A DNA stretch of 57,801 nt, taken from positions 1-57,801 of the forward strand of contig JAEUWP010000454.1 in the NCBI GenBank assembly GCA_018524725.1. The letters are read 5' to 3'. The translations under genes were made by a program, and so were the position numbers. Below are positions 24,001 through 34,955 of the stretch, piece by piece (position 1 is the stretch's first letter; each line of letters begins with the position of its first letter). The notes beneath the pieces are model-generated. The model did no database searches and was not told the origin of the DNA. It saw nothing but the letters and a program-made list of their open reading frames with translations. The stretch is from Podaxis mareebaensis. Taxonomy: Eukaryota; Basidiomycota; Agaricomycetes; Agaricales; Agaricaceae.

Positions 24001-26155
24001 CTGTGGAAGCTGTCTCTCCGTTCCATGAGTATAGGCAAATTCGGCGACCATAATATCCCCTTGTAGTGGTCAAGAGTTCCGACGTCGAAGGAAAGTGTGC
24101 AGCATCCCAGCGGTTAGTCGCAGTTGACCTTACGAGGTTGGGACTGTTGGATGTATTAGTTATTTGGAGGAAATAATATCACAAAAGAACTTGCTAGTAT
24201 CGAGCGTTAAATGCGTGCTGATCGTGAGTCATATCGTTATTCGCATCTACATGCTGCAAGGCGTATACGTCCACCCTATCCTAAGGAAGCTGTGTTACCA
24301 GGGTATAAGAAAACCAGAGGTACAACTCACTTCAAATAATAGAGCGTATTGGCGGTCATCCAACCACCGAACGTTCACAATATCTTCAGCTAGGTTCCTG
24401 TACAAAACTTCGAAATTCCCTGAACATTTAATCACCTGGTGAAATGATCAGTACGTGAACCCCTGAGCAGGGTGAATACATGCAATTAATTCCATCTCCG
24501 TCCAGATGATCCCGAACAAATCGTTGACTCCAGGACAGATTGTGAATCCGTGCAATGGCGAGTCGAAAGATAGCTGGCCCAGTTTTTGAGGCTCATCAAG
24601 CAAAACCTTGAGATTGATCCTGTTTTTATGCATAGGCAGGTATTCCGATGACCTCGATCTGAGTTTGAACGGATTGGGGATGTTAAGATGAGCAGAGGAA
24701 GACTCTGCCTCAGGCGAGGATAGTGGAGCTGGAAGGTCAGGCAAGACCTTCAGGTTACGCGCGCATATATTCCCGTCAACATCAATGCTGAAGGTCAAAT
24801 CTCTTCCTGAAAATCATTTAGACACCTGAGAAGTAGAGATGATATGAATTCACCATCGGAGTTCGTCAAAATATTCAAACTGTTTGTAACGCAATCAAGC
24901 TCCCAAGTGCCCAAGAACTCCAGAGTATGTTGCATAGGTCGTGCTTCTGCTCCTGATACAAGTACATATAGCACCGAAAGTGTCCGTTCCTGTGGGATAT
25001 CTTCAACATCAGAGGCAGCCGATGGAGTTCCCCCGTGGTTAGAAGCAGATGCAAGGATGTGTGTTCCCTGAGCGGGAGATATTAGAATCTAGGGCTACAA
25101 AGACGGGCATGATGTACCTGCTGCGTGATCGTGACCTGAAGGTTTTGCCATGTGTAAGTTTCGTACAGAACGTCTCGGTCTTTCGGAGCAAGCTGTTCTC
25201 GTGATAGACCATCCTTGACCTGTACCGAAGTGAGACAGTGACCATCCGTCAAACAGAAGAGATAGAGAAAGCTAGATGAATGCATTTTGAGCTGGCACAA
25301 ATGGCTACCAGAAGAACAAACTGACCCAGATTCCTGAAGGGCAACGCAAATGAGAAGGTCGGCGAGGATAGAGATTGATTTCACTGCATTACCAGCCCCG
25401 TTGGTGGGTGGTATGATATGATACAGCAATTCCAACTCGTCTGAGAGGTCCGAATCGGGTGATACTTGGTCCCTCGGCGAGACAGGAGCTGAGAAAGGCT
25501 TGGAAGAGCTTGGAGACGTCAAGTTTAACAACACCTTGGACAACTCCTTCCTCTTTGTCGGGGTAGGTTCAACAATTGGTGGGACGGGTGGTGTGGCAGA
25601 CTTAACAGATGCCGTTCCTTCCGAAGCAACATCTGAAATGGTCTTAGCGCTAGGGAGTTTGCCCTTCAGCATGTCTTTGAGCTTGTCTGGTTCATCGTCA
25701 AAGTCGACGTAATTCTTCGGAGCTTCAACCTGTTCGGTGCTGACTCCAGACACCACCCGCGAGCGGGGCGATACGAGAAGAGGCGCAGATGCAGCAGAAG
25801 GGGAGGTCGAGCGAGAACGCTGAAAGGAGTTTCGCGGATCCCGAGTAGTGGCTTTTGGGTAGGGTGATTGGATGGCTTCGGTGGATGGTGGTTCAATGGC
25901 AATTGTCGACTGAGAGAGACCTCTGTGATAAAAGACATACAAAGATCCATCCTCGCATCCAACTACAAGGCCTTTACACAAGCGCCCATCCCCTTCTGAT
26001 GTTCGTGTCCAGGTCTTCATACAAGTGGGCTGCGCTCTATGGAAGCTGTCCAAGAGACGGTTTGATTTCCCATGCTGAGAGTCCTTTTCCCTGTTACATG
26101 CGCCAGGAAATGCTAGAGGCAGTACGAAACCAGATGACGAGGACGACCTGATCAT
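21038..26155 (-). CDS. WDR7/rabconnectin-3-beta-like WD40 protein
   Basis: A chain of about 17-18 exons encodes roughly 1,300 aa with no internal stop. WD40-type pieces occur near both ends: CKGLVVGCEDGSLYVF near the N-terminus, then YVVGGGDDGSVAFWTI, CLGGHNLLLMYADRRCRLWD, and near the C-terminus LAVGTHEGAVIMYDLKTA plus GHKKPITALSFSPDGRRLVT. An alpha-solenoid-like middle contains TEIIGYVVKSFPTVDFHM. This architecture fits WDR7, partner of DMXL proteins in V-ATPase assembly control at endosomes. A Ser/Pro-rich linker follows the first WD part (25400-25900). One intron (~24135-24185) has a GC donor (gcaagt), and another is 60 nt at 24420-24479. The C-terminus LTFST ends at 21038. The start is taken at 26155 (ATG ATC AGG). 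The extreme N-terminus is less certain because a complete first propeller is not obvious. Confidence 0.82.
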
Positions 26156-26752
26156 ATTCAAACATAGTAATTGAAGCTTGAAGCTTAGCTATTCAAACCC
26201 ATCGCTACGTACTGATTATGTCAGCAGACCAACCCTCGTCCGGCTTTCTCATATTTTTTCCATCCTACATCATAAGGCGCTCCAGTAACGCAACTATTAG
26301 AGTTACGCTTGGACCAGGAAAACGGTTGAGATGTACTCAAAAATTCTGAAACCTTGCCACAACAAGTCGAGTTTCAAACTAACAGTCATGTGACCGTAAC
26401 CAACCTTGGCCTTGATTAATTGGCCGTGACGGAACTTCAACTGAAGCTAAGGGTCGTCCCCGCTCTTCCAAATGCCGCTTCAGCTCTTCTTTGCTATCTC
26501 GTCGATGGAACTAACTTGTTTTACGAACGCCGTCAATGTCCCCCTTAAAACGACATTTGACGACACAACCTGGCACTGTGCTACCGAGGGCACAGGGCTG
26601 TGCTCAATGGCCATTCGCCTACTTCTGTACAGTGTAGATATGTCCACAGCTCTCCTTTTAACCCATCCCTGCTCTTCTTCCCTCTCTCCTCAATAACCCC
26701 TCGATTGAACCTTTTTAGAGGTGTCTCAATCCGAATCTAACGAAAAGATATT
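26156..26752. promoter_or_regulatory. Divergent intergenic region (WDR7-like / 206-aa membrane protein)
   Basis: About 600 bp separate the two divergent starts, so both promoters should lie here. CT-rich runs precede the plus-strand ATG at 26753. I see no further gene and no clear TATA box at a fixed distance. Confidence 0.5.
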
Positions 26753-27424
26753 ATGCAATCTTGGTTAGAAACTTGTTTTATAATCCTGATTATAGGTGCG
26801 TACTGGGCTCACACGCTTCGTGCTAATCATGTACTGAGTCCGGCTCTAGTTATTGGCCCCCTTTCCGTGATAGCGGCCACGTACCTCTTGCGCAATGCTA
26901 TCTCGCAACTCCTTGAACGCCATAACGCGACGGCTGCTCGCAGTCCCTCCCGAGGAGCTAGACCAGGATGGGTGCCACTGCCTCAAGTTGCAGTGCCAAC
27001 ATTAGCACATTACCGTCAAATTTTTCGACACACAGCAAGTCTTTTCACTATGGCGATATGCCTTGTGTAGACTGACCTTTCACCATTAGATGTTTTCAAT
27101 GGGAACTGCGACCGGCCCCGGCATAATCCTCGACAGGATGTATCCCCTCATGGAGTCTTCCCTATACCCCTCTGGATCGTTCAATCACCGCGTGGACCAG
27201 ATACAGCACGCTACAAGCGCGGCGCACATGGTCTAGCGAGTGCACGTCAAACTCCAGACAAACGACTTTTACAACCTCCGGATCCATTCATCCCTTTTCA
27301 CCCTCTATTCCTCATAACGCTTCGTTCTATACCCCATCGGCCCGCCGCTGGGATTATATCTCTTCCAAGGAAGCACTGGCAGGTTGTCAGAGATGACCTG
27401 CGAGCCTGGCGCATGTGCCCATGA
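26753..27424 (+). CDS. Unrecognised 206-aa membrane-anchored protein
   Basis: Two exons (26753-27038 and 27090-27424) with a 51-nt GT-AG intron join in frame to 206 aa. The N-terminus carries two hydrophobic segments, roughly residues 7-19 (CFIILIIGAYWA) and 28-47 (SPALVIGPLSVIAATYLL). A basic, Pro-rich C-terminal region follows, with PIPLWIVQSPRGPDTARYKR and HWQVVRDDLRAWRM. I do not recognise the family. Evidence for coding is the open second exon, the clean in-frame splice and the ATG following a pyrimidine-rich leader. It is divergent from the WDR7-like gene. It may be an orphan mushroom protein. Confidence 0.55.
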
Positions 27425-28203
27425 CCACGGACAAACGTTGCATCAGCTAGGGGGCCGGACCCAGGCAATTATGAAGGCAAGCTCAACGCTTCGCTTTAGA
27501 AGTATAGTTGTTGCAATGGTGGAGAAGGAAGATGTTGCTTCCCTTCTCGTTCTCTATATGTCGCATTCTTATACCCCCTTGAATCTTTTCCACGCACTCC
27601 TTCGGATCTTTTGTTCGAACAGCATCTATCCGTATATACAGGACATTGTAACATCATCGGTCGATACACCATTCCCTCTGCTTTGTGCCACCTTAAATGC
27701 AGACTAATGTCATGTGCCTTAGCATTCCAGCACAGCGCCAATCTACCTAACAGCCTCTTACGAGCTTTTGAATGGGAGTCCTGTTCATATGCCCTTCCAT
27801 CGCTTCGCACAGCCCAACAGCGGTGCAAGCTCGGATATCTCAAGTGGACACGCACGTTCAGGGTACCAACGAGATGAATCATTTCACAGCCAATCAAGGT
27901 GTTTCCCTGAGAGCCACGACGTCAGCGCTTGGCAAGTCGATCGATCAACTGACACAACCAACAATCGGGACTGCAAAGATCAGGTCCATTTTTTTTTGGC
28001 TACGCCAATTTTAATGCCTGTAGCATCCACCTTCAGTCCTTCTTCCTTTAACTTCCCCAACTGCTGACCCATTACAAGGGCTTTTTTCGGGCCTAGAAAC
28101 ATCCGACTCTTTTCCTCTTACAATAACTGCTCATATAAAAGCATGAACTCTTTCACTTTGGGGATAACCCAACAGGGAAGATACAATTTCTGAACTAACC
28201 ACG
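27425..28203. other. Intergenic region upstream of the AA9 gene
   Basis: No coding chain was seen. The last ~100 bp is CT-rich and contains the TATA box of the AA9 gene. Confidence 0.6.
28134..28140 (+). promoter_or_regulatory. TATA box of the intact AA9 gene
   Basis: TATAAAA 70 bp before the ATG at 28204. The neighbouring AA9 copy has TATAAAATA at 29970-29978, 32 bp before its first ATG. Confidence 0.6.
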
Positions 28204-29432
28204 ATGAAAGGACTCGCATACGCTTTCGCACTCTTCGCTGCACAGCTTGTTACCGCCCATTGTATGATTCTTCCCTATTTGCCGATTTCAAGCGCTCTGG
28301 CACTAAACAGGGACAAAGCTAATCTTAATGCCCAGACACATTCCCCGACCTCATCGTGAACAACACTGTGACTGCGGACTGGCAATACGTCCGGATCACC
28401 GAGAATCATTACTCTAATGGTCCTGTCCGTCATTTCCTCTTAAGTTCTGAGGGCATTTTTAAACATGATCACTTATAGGTGACGGACGTTACGAGCCAGG
28501 CAGTCCGCTGTTATGAACTTGACTCTAATTCTGCTAGCCAGGCTGGAATCGCGACGGTCGTTGCCGGCTCGACAGTAGGCTTCAAAGCTGACAATACCAT
28601 GGGTCACCCTGGCGTGAGTTCCTTACTGTCTAATACGCACGGCTTACCAAGTGGAGCGTATCTCTAGTATTTCTCTGCCTACATGACCCCCGCAAGCCCG
28701 GCGGCCAACTCCAATCAAGCCGGTCTCGGAAAGACTTGGTGCGCGCCATCATGTGCACAGGATAGTGGTATTCAGCTCATGCAGGATCCCTTCCTAGGTT
28801 CAAGATCTGGGAATGGTCTCCCAAGTGGAGCGCAAGCACTGGTCTTGTCTTCGACTCCTTGAGTAAGAACAGCGATTTCATTAACTAGTCTGACTATGTA
28901 TGCATATTCGCTGGACAGACATCGACAGATTCACTTTTACCATTCCCAAGAACGTTCCTAGCGGGTGAGACCTATACAGCTAATATAGGTTAAACTTAGA
29001 AGCTAATAACCCTTGGACATCGGTAACAGCCAATATCTCCTCCGCGGTGAACAGATCGCTCTTCACGTCGCATCGACCACCGGTGGTGCTCAGCTCTACA
29101 TCGGTTGCGCTCAGATCAACGTCGTAAACGGTGGAAGCGGAAGCCCTGGCCCTCTCGTTTCCTTCCCTGGTACGTTGCTTCCGTCTGTCTTCTTTGGCGA
29201 ACCTGAACATATTCTGTGCATAACCAGGTGCTTATTCCGCGACTGACCCCGGTATCCTCATCAGTAAGTCGGAATCACTTCTGCGTTGTCAATAATACAG
29301 ACCTGTCGTACAGACATCTACAACTTGCCCGCTGGATTCTCTGGCTATCGCGCTCGTGAGTACTCTGTCGCATAAGCTCGTTCTTCTCCTTAATGTGATC
29401 CCATAGCCGGCCCGGCGGTCTGGTCGGGTTGA
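28204..29432 (+). CDS. AA9 lytic polysaccharide monooxygenase (secreted)
   Basis: Ten exons (28204-28261, 28336-28424, 28479-28613, 28668-28738, 28798-28862, 28919-28964, 29030-29169, 29228-29263, 29314-29355, 29407-29432) sum to 708 nt, 235 aa. AA9 enzymes cleave cellulose oxidatively with a copper ion held by a histidine brace. The signal peptide (MKGLAYAFALFAAQLVTA) ends just before His, so the mature protein begins HYTF with the copper-binding N-terminal His. The second brace His lies in MGHPGYFSAYM. The axial Tyr lies in QLYIGCAQI, with the usual Q two residues before it. Other family marks are WQYVRITENHYSN, KTWFKIWEW and the C-terminal PGPAVW. There is no CBM1 module. All splice sites are canonical. 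Confidence 0.93.
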
Positions 29433-30009
29433 AGAGCCGGAGAAATATCTTGACCTAGTTGAACTACTTGCATGCCAATGTTATGTATATCGACGAATCA
29501 TAACCCTCGCTTCCGCCCTTATGACAACGAGACCTGTCAAGAACCACGCAAGACGTTATTCAGACCTGTACCACATCCACAAAACCAAATGCCCCGAACG
29601 GTTGATTTTCGGCCATTGTGGAGAAGTCGACTGTCGTCCTGAATGATCATCGATTGCAATGTGAAACCACGATCTCCATGTGACCACTACGGAAGCCGCA
29701 ATCCATTAACATGGCGACTAACCAAGCCAAGGTGGACAGTTAAGTCTATTCCACAAAAAGTATTGATTGGTGTAACATACAGTGACCACCGGGTAGGAGG
29801 CATCTGGCGGCCCGCTTGTGCTACATTCCATTATCCCGTGTCTTCAGCATATCTCTTGGCTCACCCAGAGAAAGCGTAAACCTGACTAGGACCGGCTCTG
29901 GGGTGATATCCAGTGCTTTAGTGAAGATAAGCCCTCCGAATACTCGCCAACGACATCACTCGAAACGAGTATAAAATAAGTACCTCAGCCCTTGCCACAA
30001 CCAAGCTTT
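29433..30009. other. Spacer between the two AA9 genes
   Basis: Contains 3' flanking DNA of the first gene and the TATA box of the second at 29970-29978. No other gene seen. Confidence 0.6.
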
Positions 30010-31325
30010 ATGAACCTCAAGATGCGAGGCTTTTTAGCTCCTTTGCTTCTGCTTGGTGCCCAGCTTGTTGGTGCTCATTTCGACAACTTCAAATCCTTAA
30101 AGTTATCTAAAGATATATATATATGTTAGACAACTTCCCACAGACCATCTACAATGGCATTACATCTGTAGAGTGGCAATACGTTCGTATGACAGAGAGT
30201 TACTACAGCCAAGAACCCGTGCGTCTCGTTCTGGAGTGAATTGATAAACCAGAACCGAGCAAAACAGCCCTGTGTAGGTCACTGATATCGACAGCCAAGC
30301 TCTTCGTTGCTACGAGCTTGACTCCACTATTGCGGGATCCACTGGTATTTTATCCGTCACTGCTGGATTCCGCATCGGCTTCAAGTCGAATGTAATCATG
30401 GGCCACCCTGGCATGAGTCCTGGAATACTTTACTTCAATAGTTAACCCAAAACCATTTGTCAGTACTTCTCGGCTTATATGAGCACAGCCCACCCGGCCA
30501 ACTCCAATACAGCAGGAACCGGCAAGACATGGTAGAGCCAACCCATTCACTTGAGCATCGGCGCAACCAACCATTATTAACACAGGTTCAATATACGGGA
30601 ATGGGCACCCAAATGGACACCCAGCACGTGCTTCGTGTTCGATTCTTTGAGTGAGTTTCTAGCTGTTCATTGTTCTGTGAGAGTGAGGTTCACTTCCAAT
30701 CCCAGACATCAATGAACTCAACTTCACAATACCTAGGTCTTTGCATAACGGGTGGATGAAATGTTCTGTACAACGAATGATCGCCAACATCTCCCGGGCA
30801 ATACCTGCTCCGAGGTTAGACCTGTGCGGAAATAGCCCCGCTATTACTGACAAAGTTTCATCGACACAAGTGGAGCAATTGCCCTCCATCTTGCTGGTTC
30901 TGAAGGTGGTACCCAGGTAAGTAGCTTGTGATCTATTGAACATAATACCGAGCAAACGGTGACCGTCATGACATTAATTCTATGTTGCTTGTGCGCAAGT
31001 CAATGTCAGCGGTGGCGGTAACGGTACTCTGGTCCCTTGGTCTCCATCCCAGGTTAGTCCCAGTCCGATACATTTCTATCTTGTCCTCACGAAAACTTTG
31101 TGTTATCCAGGTGTTTACAAGGCAACCGACCCCGACATTTTACTCAGTAAGATATCCTGTTTACTTCCCCGTGTAGGTGTGTCAAACTTGGTCGTTTTCG
31201 GGTATCTACTGGCAAGATTCTGCCACGTTCCCTGGATACAAAGCTCGTTAGTCCCGTTATGAGAATCCTGATTCGAATTGTGACTTACTTCTCTTCCAGC
31301 CGGTCCTGCTGTCTGGAGTGGTTGA
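30010..31325 (+). pseudogene. AA9 LPMO, second copy with damaged splice sites
   Basis: The exon series parallels the intact AA9 gene: a signal-peptide exon (MRGFLAPLLLLGAQLVGA then His), WQYVRMTESYYS, TDIDSQALRCYELDS, MGHPG then YFSAYMSTA, KTWFNIREWAPKW, ALHLAGSEGGTQ, YVACAQVNVSGG, and PGYKAPGPAVW ending at 31325. Three borders fail: the donor after the N-terminal His exon is TC rather than GT (30080-30081), the donor after MGHPG is AT (30413-30414), and the acceptor before the axial-Tyr exon is AA (30976-30977). Later phases also do not match. The copper ligands themselves are still encoded. It is most likely a recent pseudogene. It keeps a good TATA box, so transcripts may exist. Confidence 0.75.
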
Positions 31326-32193
31326 CGGACAGACACGGATAAGTACCCATTGTCTTGACAAATCGCAGAGAGTGCCATTTATTCCTAAATGAACAGTTGT
31401 CTTCCTCATTATTTGATAAGTTATCAATGTATGGAGTTGAAATAGTTGTTGTTTCGTACTCGCTCGAATTCAACTCAATCCCTCAGTTGATTACCGTCCA
31501 GATACTCAAAACCTGGTAACCGGCTCGACGGGTTGCCTTTGCCCTGGAGCGGCTCGTCCTTCACACTAGGCTACCGCATCATTGCTTGGGCCTCCCTTTC
31601 TCCTCGTGTTATCAGATAACTGCAGTGTAAGCTTCGTCCTACGTCCCGAGGCCTCTCGGGCAGGCCATCCACACTTAGGGCATCGCCTATCTACGTTGAG
31701 TAGTTATGTTTAGACACTGGAATCAAATCACCACTCTTTCACTCATTCCTAGTACGTTCTTTGTTTCCCTTGTATCTGCTTTTACCCCTTACCCCAACCT
31801 TCAAAACGTTACAGAGATTTGTTGCGGCCCATTGTTTAGGCGCCAATTCGGCGCTGTTAGCTCGGCATCTGCCGCTCATGCACGGTAGCCTATGACCAAA
31901 TTCGGCATCCAATAATAGATTTCTCCGCAAACCCTGTGTTGTGTTCACTTTGTCTGTGGCGATGCACTGCCCCAATGCGACATACCCACGTTTTAATGAT
32001 GAATCTCTCCGTCCCCTGTGTGTTCAACGGCAAGGAAAACTAGTACACAAAGACAAATTGCTCTGGACCTCGGATCGTCCCCCTAGACATTTTTTTCATT
32101 CTCGCTTGAGGACGACGAAGAGCTAAACTTCCAGGTCACTCCCTTCGCTCGCGAGCTAAAATATAAGAAGGGAAGTGCGCCGCCTGTTACAAT
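31326..32193. other. Gene-poor region after the AA9 pair
   Basis: T-rich sequence with short open frames only; no family recognised. Confidence 0.55.
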
Positions 32194-32700
32194 TTGGCGC
32201 CACAACTCAACTTGAACCGGAACATGTATCTGCCAATGTGGACCCAAGTGCAGCCTCAAGGGACCCCAAGTAGTCCAGCACAAACAGCTTCTGGGGTCGA
32301 CACCTTCATTGGCGAGCACATCTCAGGACGTTCGTCTGGTAGTCCACTTCAAATTGCCAAGCGTTGTGCTGATTTGACTTGGTCTTGATATACAACAGCG
32401 TTTCTTGTCCTATTCATGCTCTGCTTTTATTTCTTTGCGCTATGGGACAAATGGTCCCAGTTGGAAGCTAGGGAGAACAGGGGACTTCAAGGCACGCAAA
32501 CAACACGTCTTCAGGTTTCGACGATGCTCATCAACGGTCTACAGCTCTGGAACGCCAGCGAGCCGCTCGCACTTCCTATGGGACACACTTGAATACACCG
32601 AACCCTGGTCCCTCCGTAAGGGAAACGCGTCCTTCCTCCCATCATGAGGCCGTCCGCTCACGCGAAGACATAGGGAGACGTGCGTACCTTTTCCATTCGT
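32194..32700 (+). pseudogene. Remnant of an unrecognised single-pass membrane protein gene
   Basis: An open stretch from 32194 (MAPQLNLN...) leads to a plausible intron (about 32340-32399, gtagtc to acag). That joins in frame to a hydrophobic segment (FLVLFMLCFYFFALW) and a charged stretch (SQLEAREN). Thereafter the plausible coding frame shifts near 32470 to one with RQRAARTSYGTHLNTPNPG and HHEAVRSRED. The pattern, TM helix then basic Pro/Ser-rich tail, looks protein-like but is broken. I do not recognise the family and the start is a guess. Confidence 0.3.
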
Positions 32701-34545
32701 CTCTGCGAATTTCACCGTTGTAAGGCGTCCACACAGCCAAAATGCCAAGTCCACTTCGGCCCCTACCACAAGTCAGTGCTTAATTGGACACATGATTATA
32801 TACCTCACGTAAACGGTTATATTCCCCTGCCTAACGCCACCCGTATCATGTCCTATTTCCCCCAGAAATCGTGCTTTGTATTTAACTTCGGTTGCGGTTC
32901 CCTTGTATATCCTACCATGTGTTGGACGCGCACTTTCTCGACCAATCTTTGCCATCTTATCACGATTCGCACTATTATTTGATAATAAGAGAACGCCGGA
33001 TCAGTCGCCCCGCAAAGCATATCGATTGCATCACCATCAGCCAAACGACATCTGTACCCGATCTCCCAGTGAAGTGAACTTCTGCAGCTCAATAAACAGA
33101 ATGCTAATGATGCAATGTTTTCCGCAAGCCTCGCCTTCCGCGCCAGTATTGCTGGTCATCGGCAACCTAGTTTGATTGGCCGATCGCCTCGACCCTATGG
33201 CAATCTGGTTCCCAGTTACGCTGGTGCTGGTCATGCTGATGTGCTCGCTCGCGCCTCCTGATCCTCCCGTAGCTCTGAACTCAACCACACTGAGTCCCAT
33301 CGTGATTCCGGGAGGGCTGACTGCTAGGTATGGTTTCCGAATCCTCAGTTTGCGGCTGTGCCTTCGTTTCTTCCAACGCTACATCTCAAACCCGGAGTGG
33401 GACTCTTGCTCACGCTCACGCTACCCATGCCCCCTTCCTGCCCCGATGAAGAAAAATTCACACCATCGTTACGTCTAGTTGATCTCGTCACTCCCTCTTC
33501 CTAGTAGTTGTCCTTTACGCTTTAAATCAGAATCTCTATTCTTGTCGTGACGAAGCTTCAGGCTATCTTGGAGAATGTAGATAGGAGTGGTAACCTCGGG
33601 CTCGCACCCATTCGTTATGCTCTTGTTTTCCCTTTATACGCATCAGAACTTGCTTTCTCGTTGTCGAGTACTGGAGGTGGTAGCCTATTATAACCACATC
33701 CCAGGTACTTAAGATAGCTGCTCTGAGTTCATGACGAACCAGTGCTGTCAGCTCTGTTGTAGTAGTAATAGAGAGTCAATCCAATCGGGCCGAAGCACCA
33801 TGGGAGCCTGGGAAGGAAAATGTTACACATAATAGCCATACTGTCACAAACTTGTGCCCACATCCATCCATGAATCTCGTAAGCCCGAATATTGCCCACA
33901 ATAATACCTTGCGGACCCACTTCGCTAGGTGATGCGAGAGAGGGATGATACAGAACAACCGCTCTTGTTGCTCAATGATAGCGCTGAACGTTTCAAACAC
34001 CGACACACTATAAACGAGTCCCACGATACCTTGAGACTTGGGGGCCTCAGGGTTGGCTGTGATTGCAGGTGTCTGGCACTATATTCGGGCGTTTATCATC
34101 CCATGGCATGGATCTGTTATTACCTTTCTCAGTCAATCAATAATACAACAGCCACAAATTTCAGTCTCAGACTGTCTTCCTCACCCCCGAATGCTCACTG
34201 GCGCCGTTGTCTTGGGCGCTGCCCATTTTGGCGACATTGATTATTATGACGCCCAAGGACTGGGCCCAAAAACATCGCTATTATCCGCCGAGCTGTGTTC
34301 CTAGAGGGTGCTTTCTCTTCCTTCTAATCCTCCACTGCTGTTAATGAGTGGATATTGAATGAATATTGTCTTCTTGTCCACTCTGCTGTAGCCTTTCACT
34401 GCACCCTGTCGTCCGCGCAGGTCCAACATTCCATTCATAAATCAAACATAGCCACAAAATATCGTGCACAAGCGTCCGAGCATCAAGGATGACCTTGCAT
34501 TAGACCCTGCAAAAAGGCGAAATATAAACACGGCGACTTGAATTC
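32701..34545. other. Gene-poor region with unassigned open frames
   Basis: No supported gene. Minus-strand 33729-33920 contains an aromatic-rich stretch (EIHGWMWAQVCDSMAIM, then LYYYYNRAD). Plus-strand 33176-33478 contains a hydrophobic stretch. Both could be leftover exons, but neither joins to neighbours in frame. Confidence 0.4.
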
Positions 34546-34955
34546 ATGACCAACTCCACCAACACAATCCCTAGTTCGATCGTCGCTTCCAATCCACCCA
34601 TGCCACCTACTCTGGGTCCTCTCGACGTGGAGCCCGCGGCGCAAGATGGAAGAGTGGAGGAGTGGAGGAATGACATCCAATACGAGACGATCTGCCTCAT
34701 TCTCCTCGTCCTCACCTTCTTCCTCCAAGGGATAGCCGTAGTTCTGCTTGTGGGAGTCGGGACCTGCACGAGCTCAGCAAAACCAACAAATATGCGTTCT
34801 ACGCGTTTTACCTCATGTATATTCTGGTGATGCTGTTTATGTATCAACTCGCGTGGATGCACTACCAGCGCTTCAAGGCTCTTCGCGCAAACAGACCTTC
34901 GGGCCCACTTCAAATTCTCCAGCTCCGCCACTGGCAGGAAATATTCTGTTCGTAG
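34546..34955 (+). pseudogene. Small two-TM protein with a frameshift
   Basis: The first frame begins MTNSTNTIPSSIVAS and contains EEWRNDIQYETI followed by a TM helix (CLILLVLTFFLQGIAVVLL). A second frame continues with SRDLHELSKTNKYAF, a second TM helix (YAFYLMYILVMLFMYQLAW) and a basic tail ending EIFCS at 34955. The two parts look like one ~140-aa protein, but they are offset by one base near 34750, and no intron of reasonable size can reconcile them. It is either a real frameshift or a sequencing error. Family unknown. Confidence 0.5.

Noticed and set aside
33176..33478. Hydrophobic plus-strand open frame as a membrane protein
   Set aside because: No family resemblance, no exon links, and adjacent frames look equally plausible.
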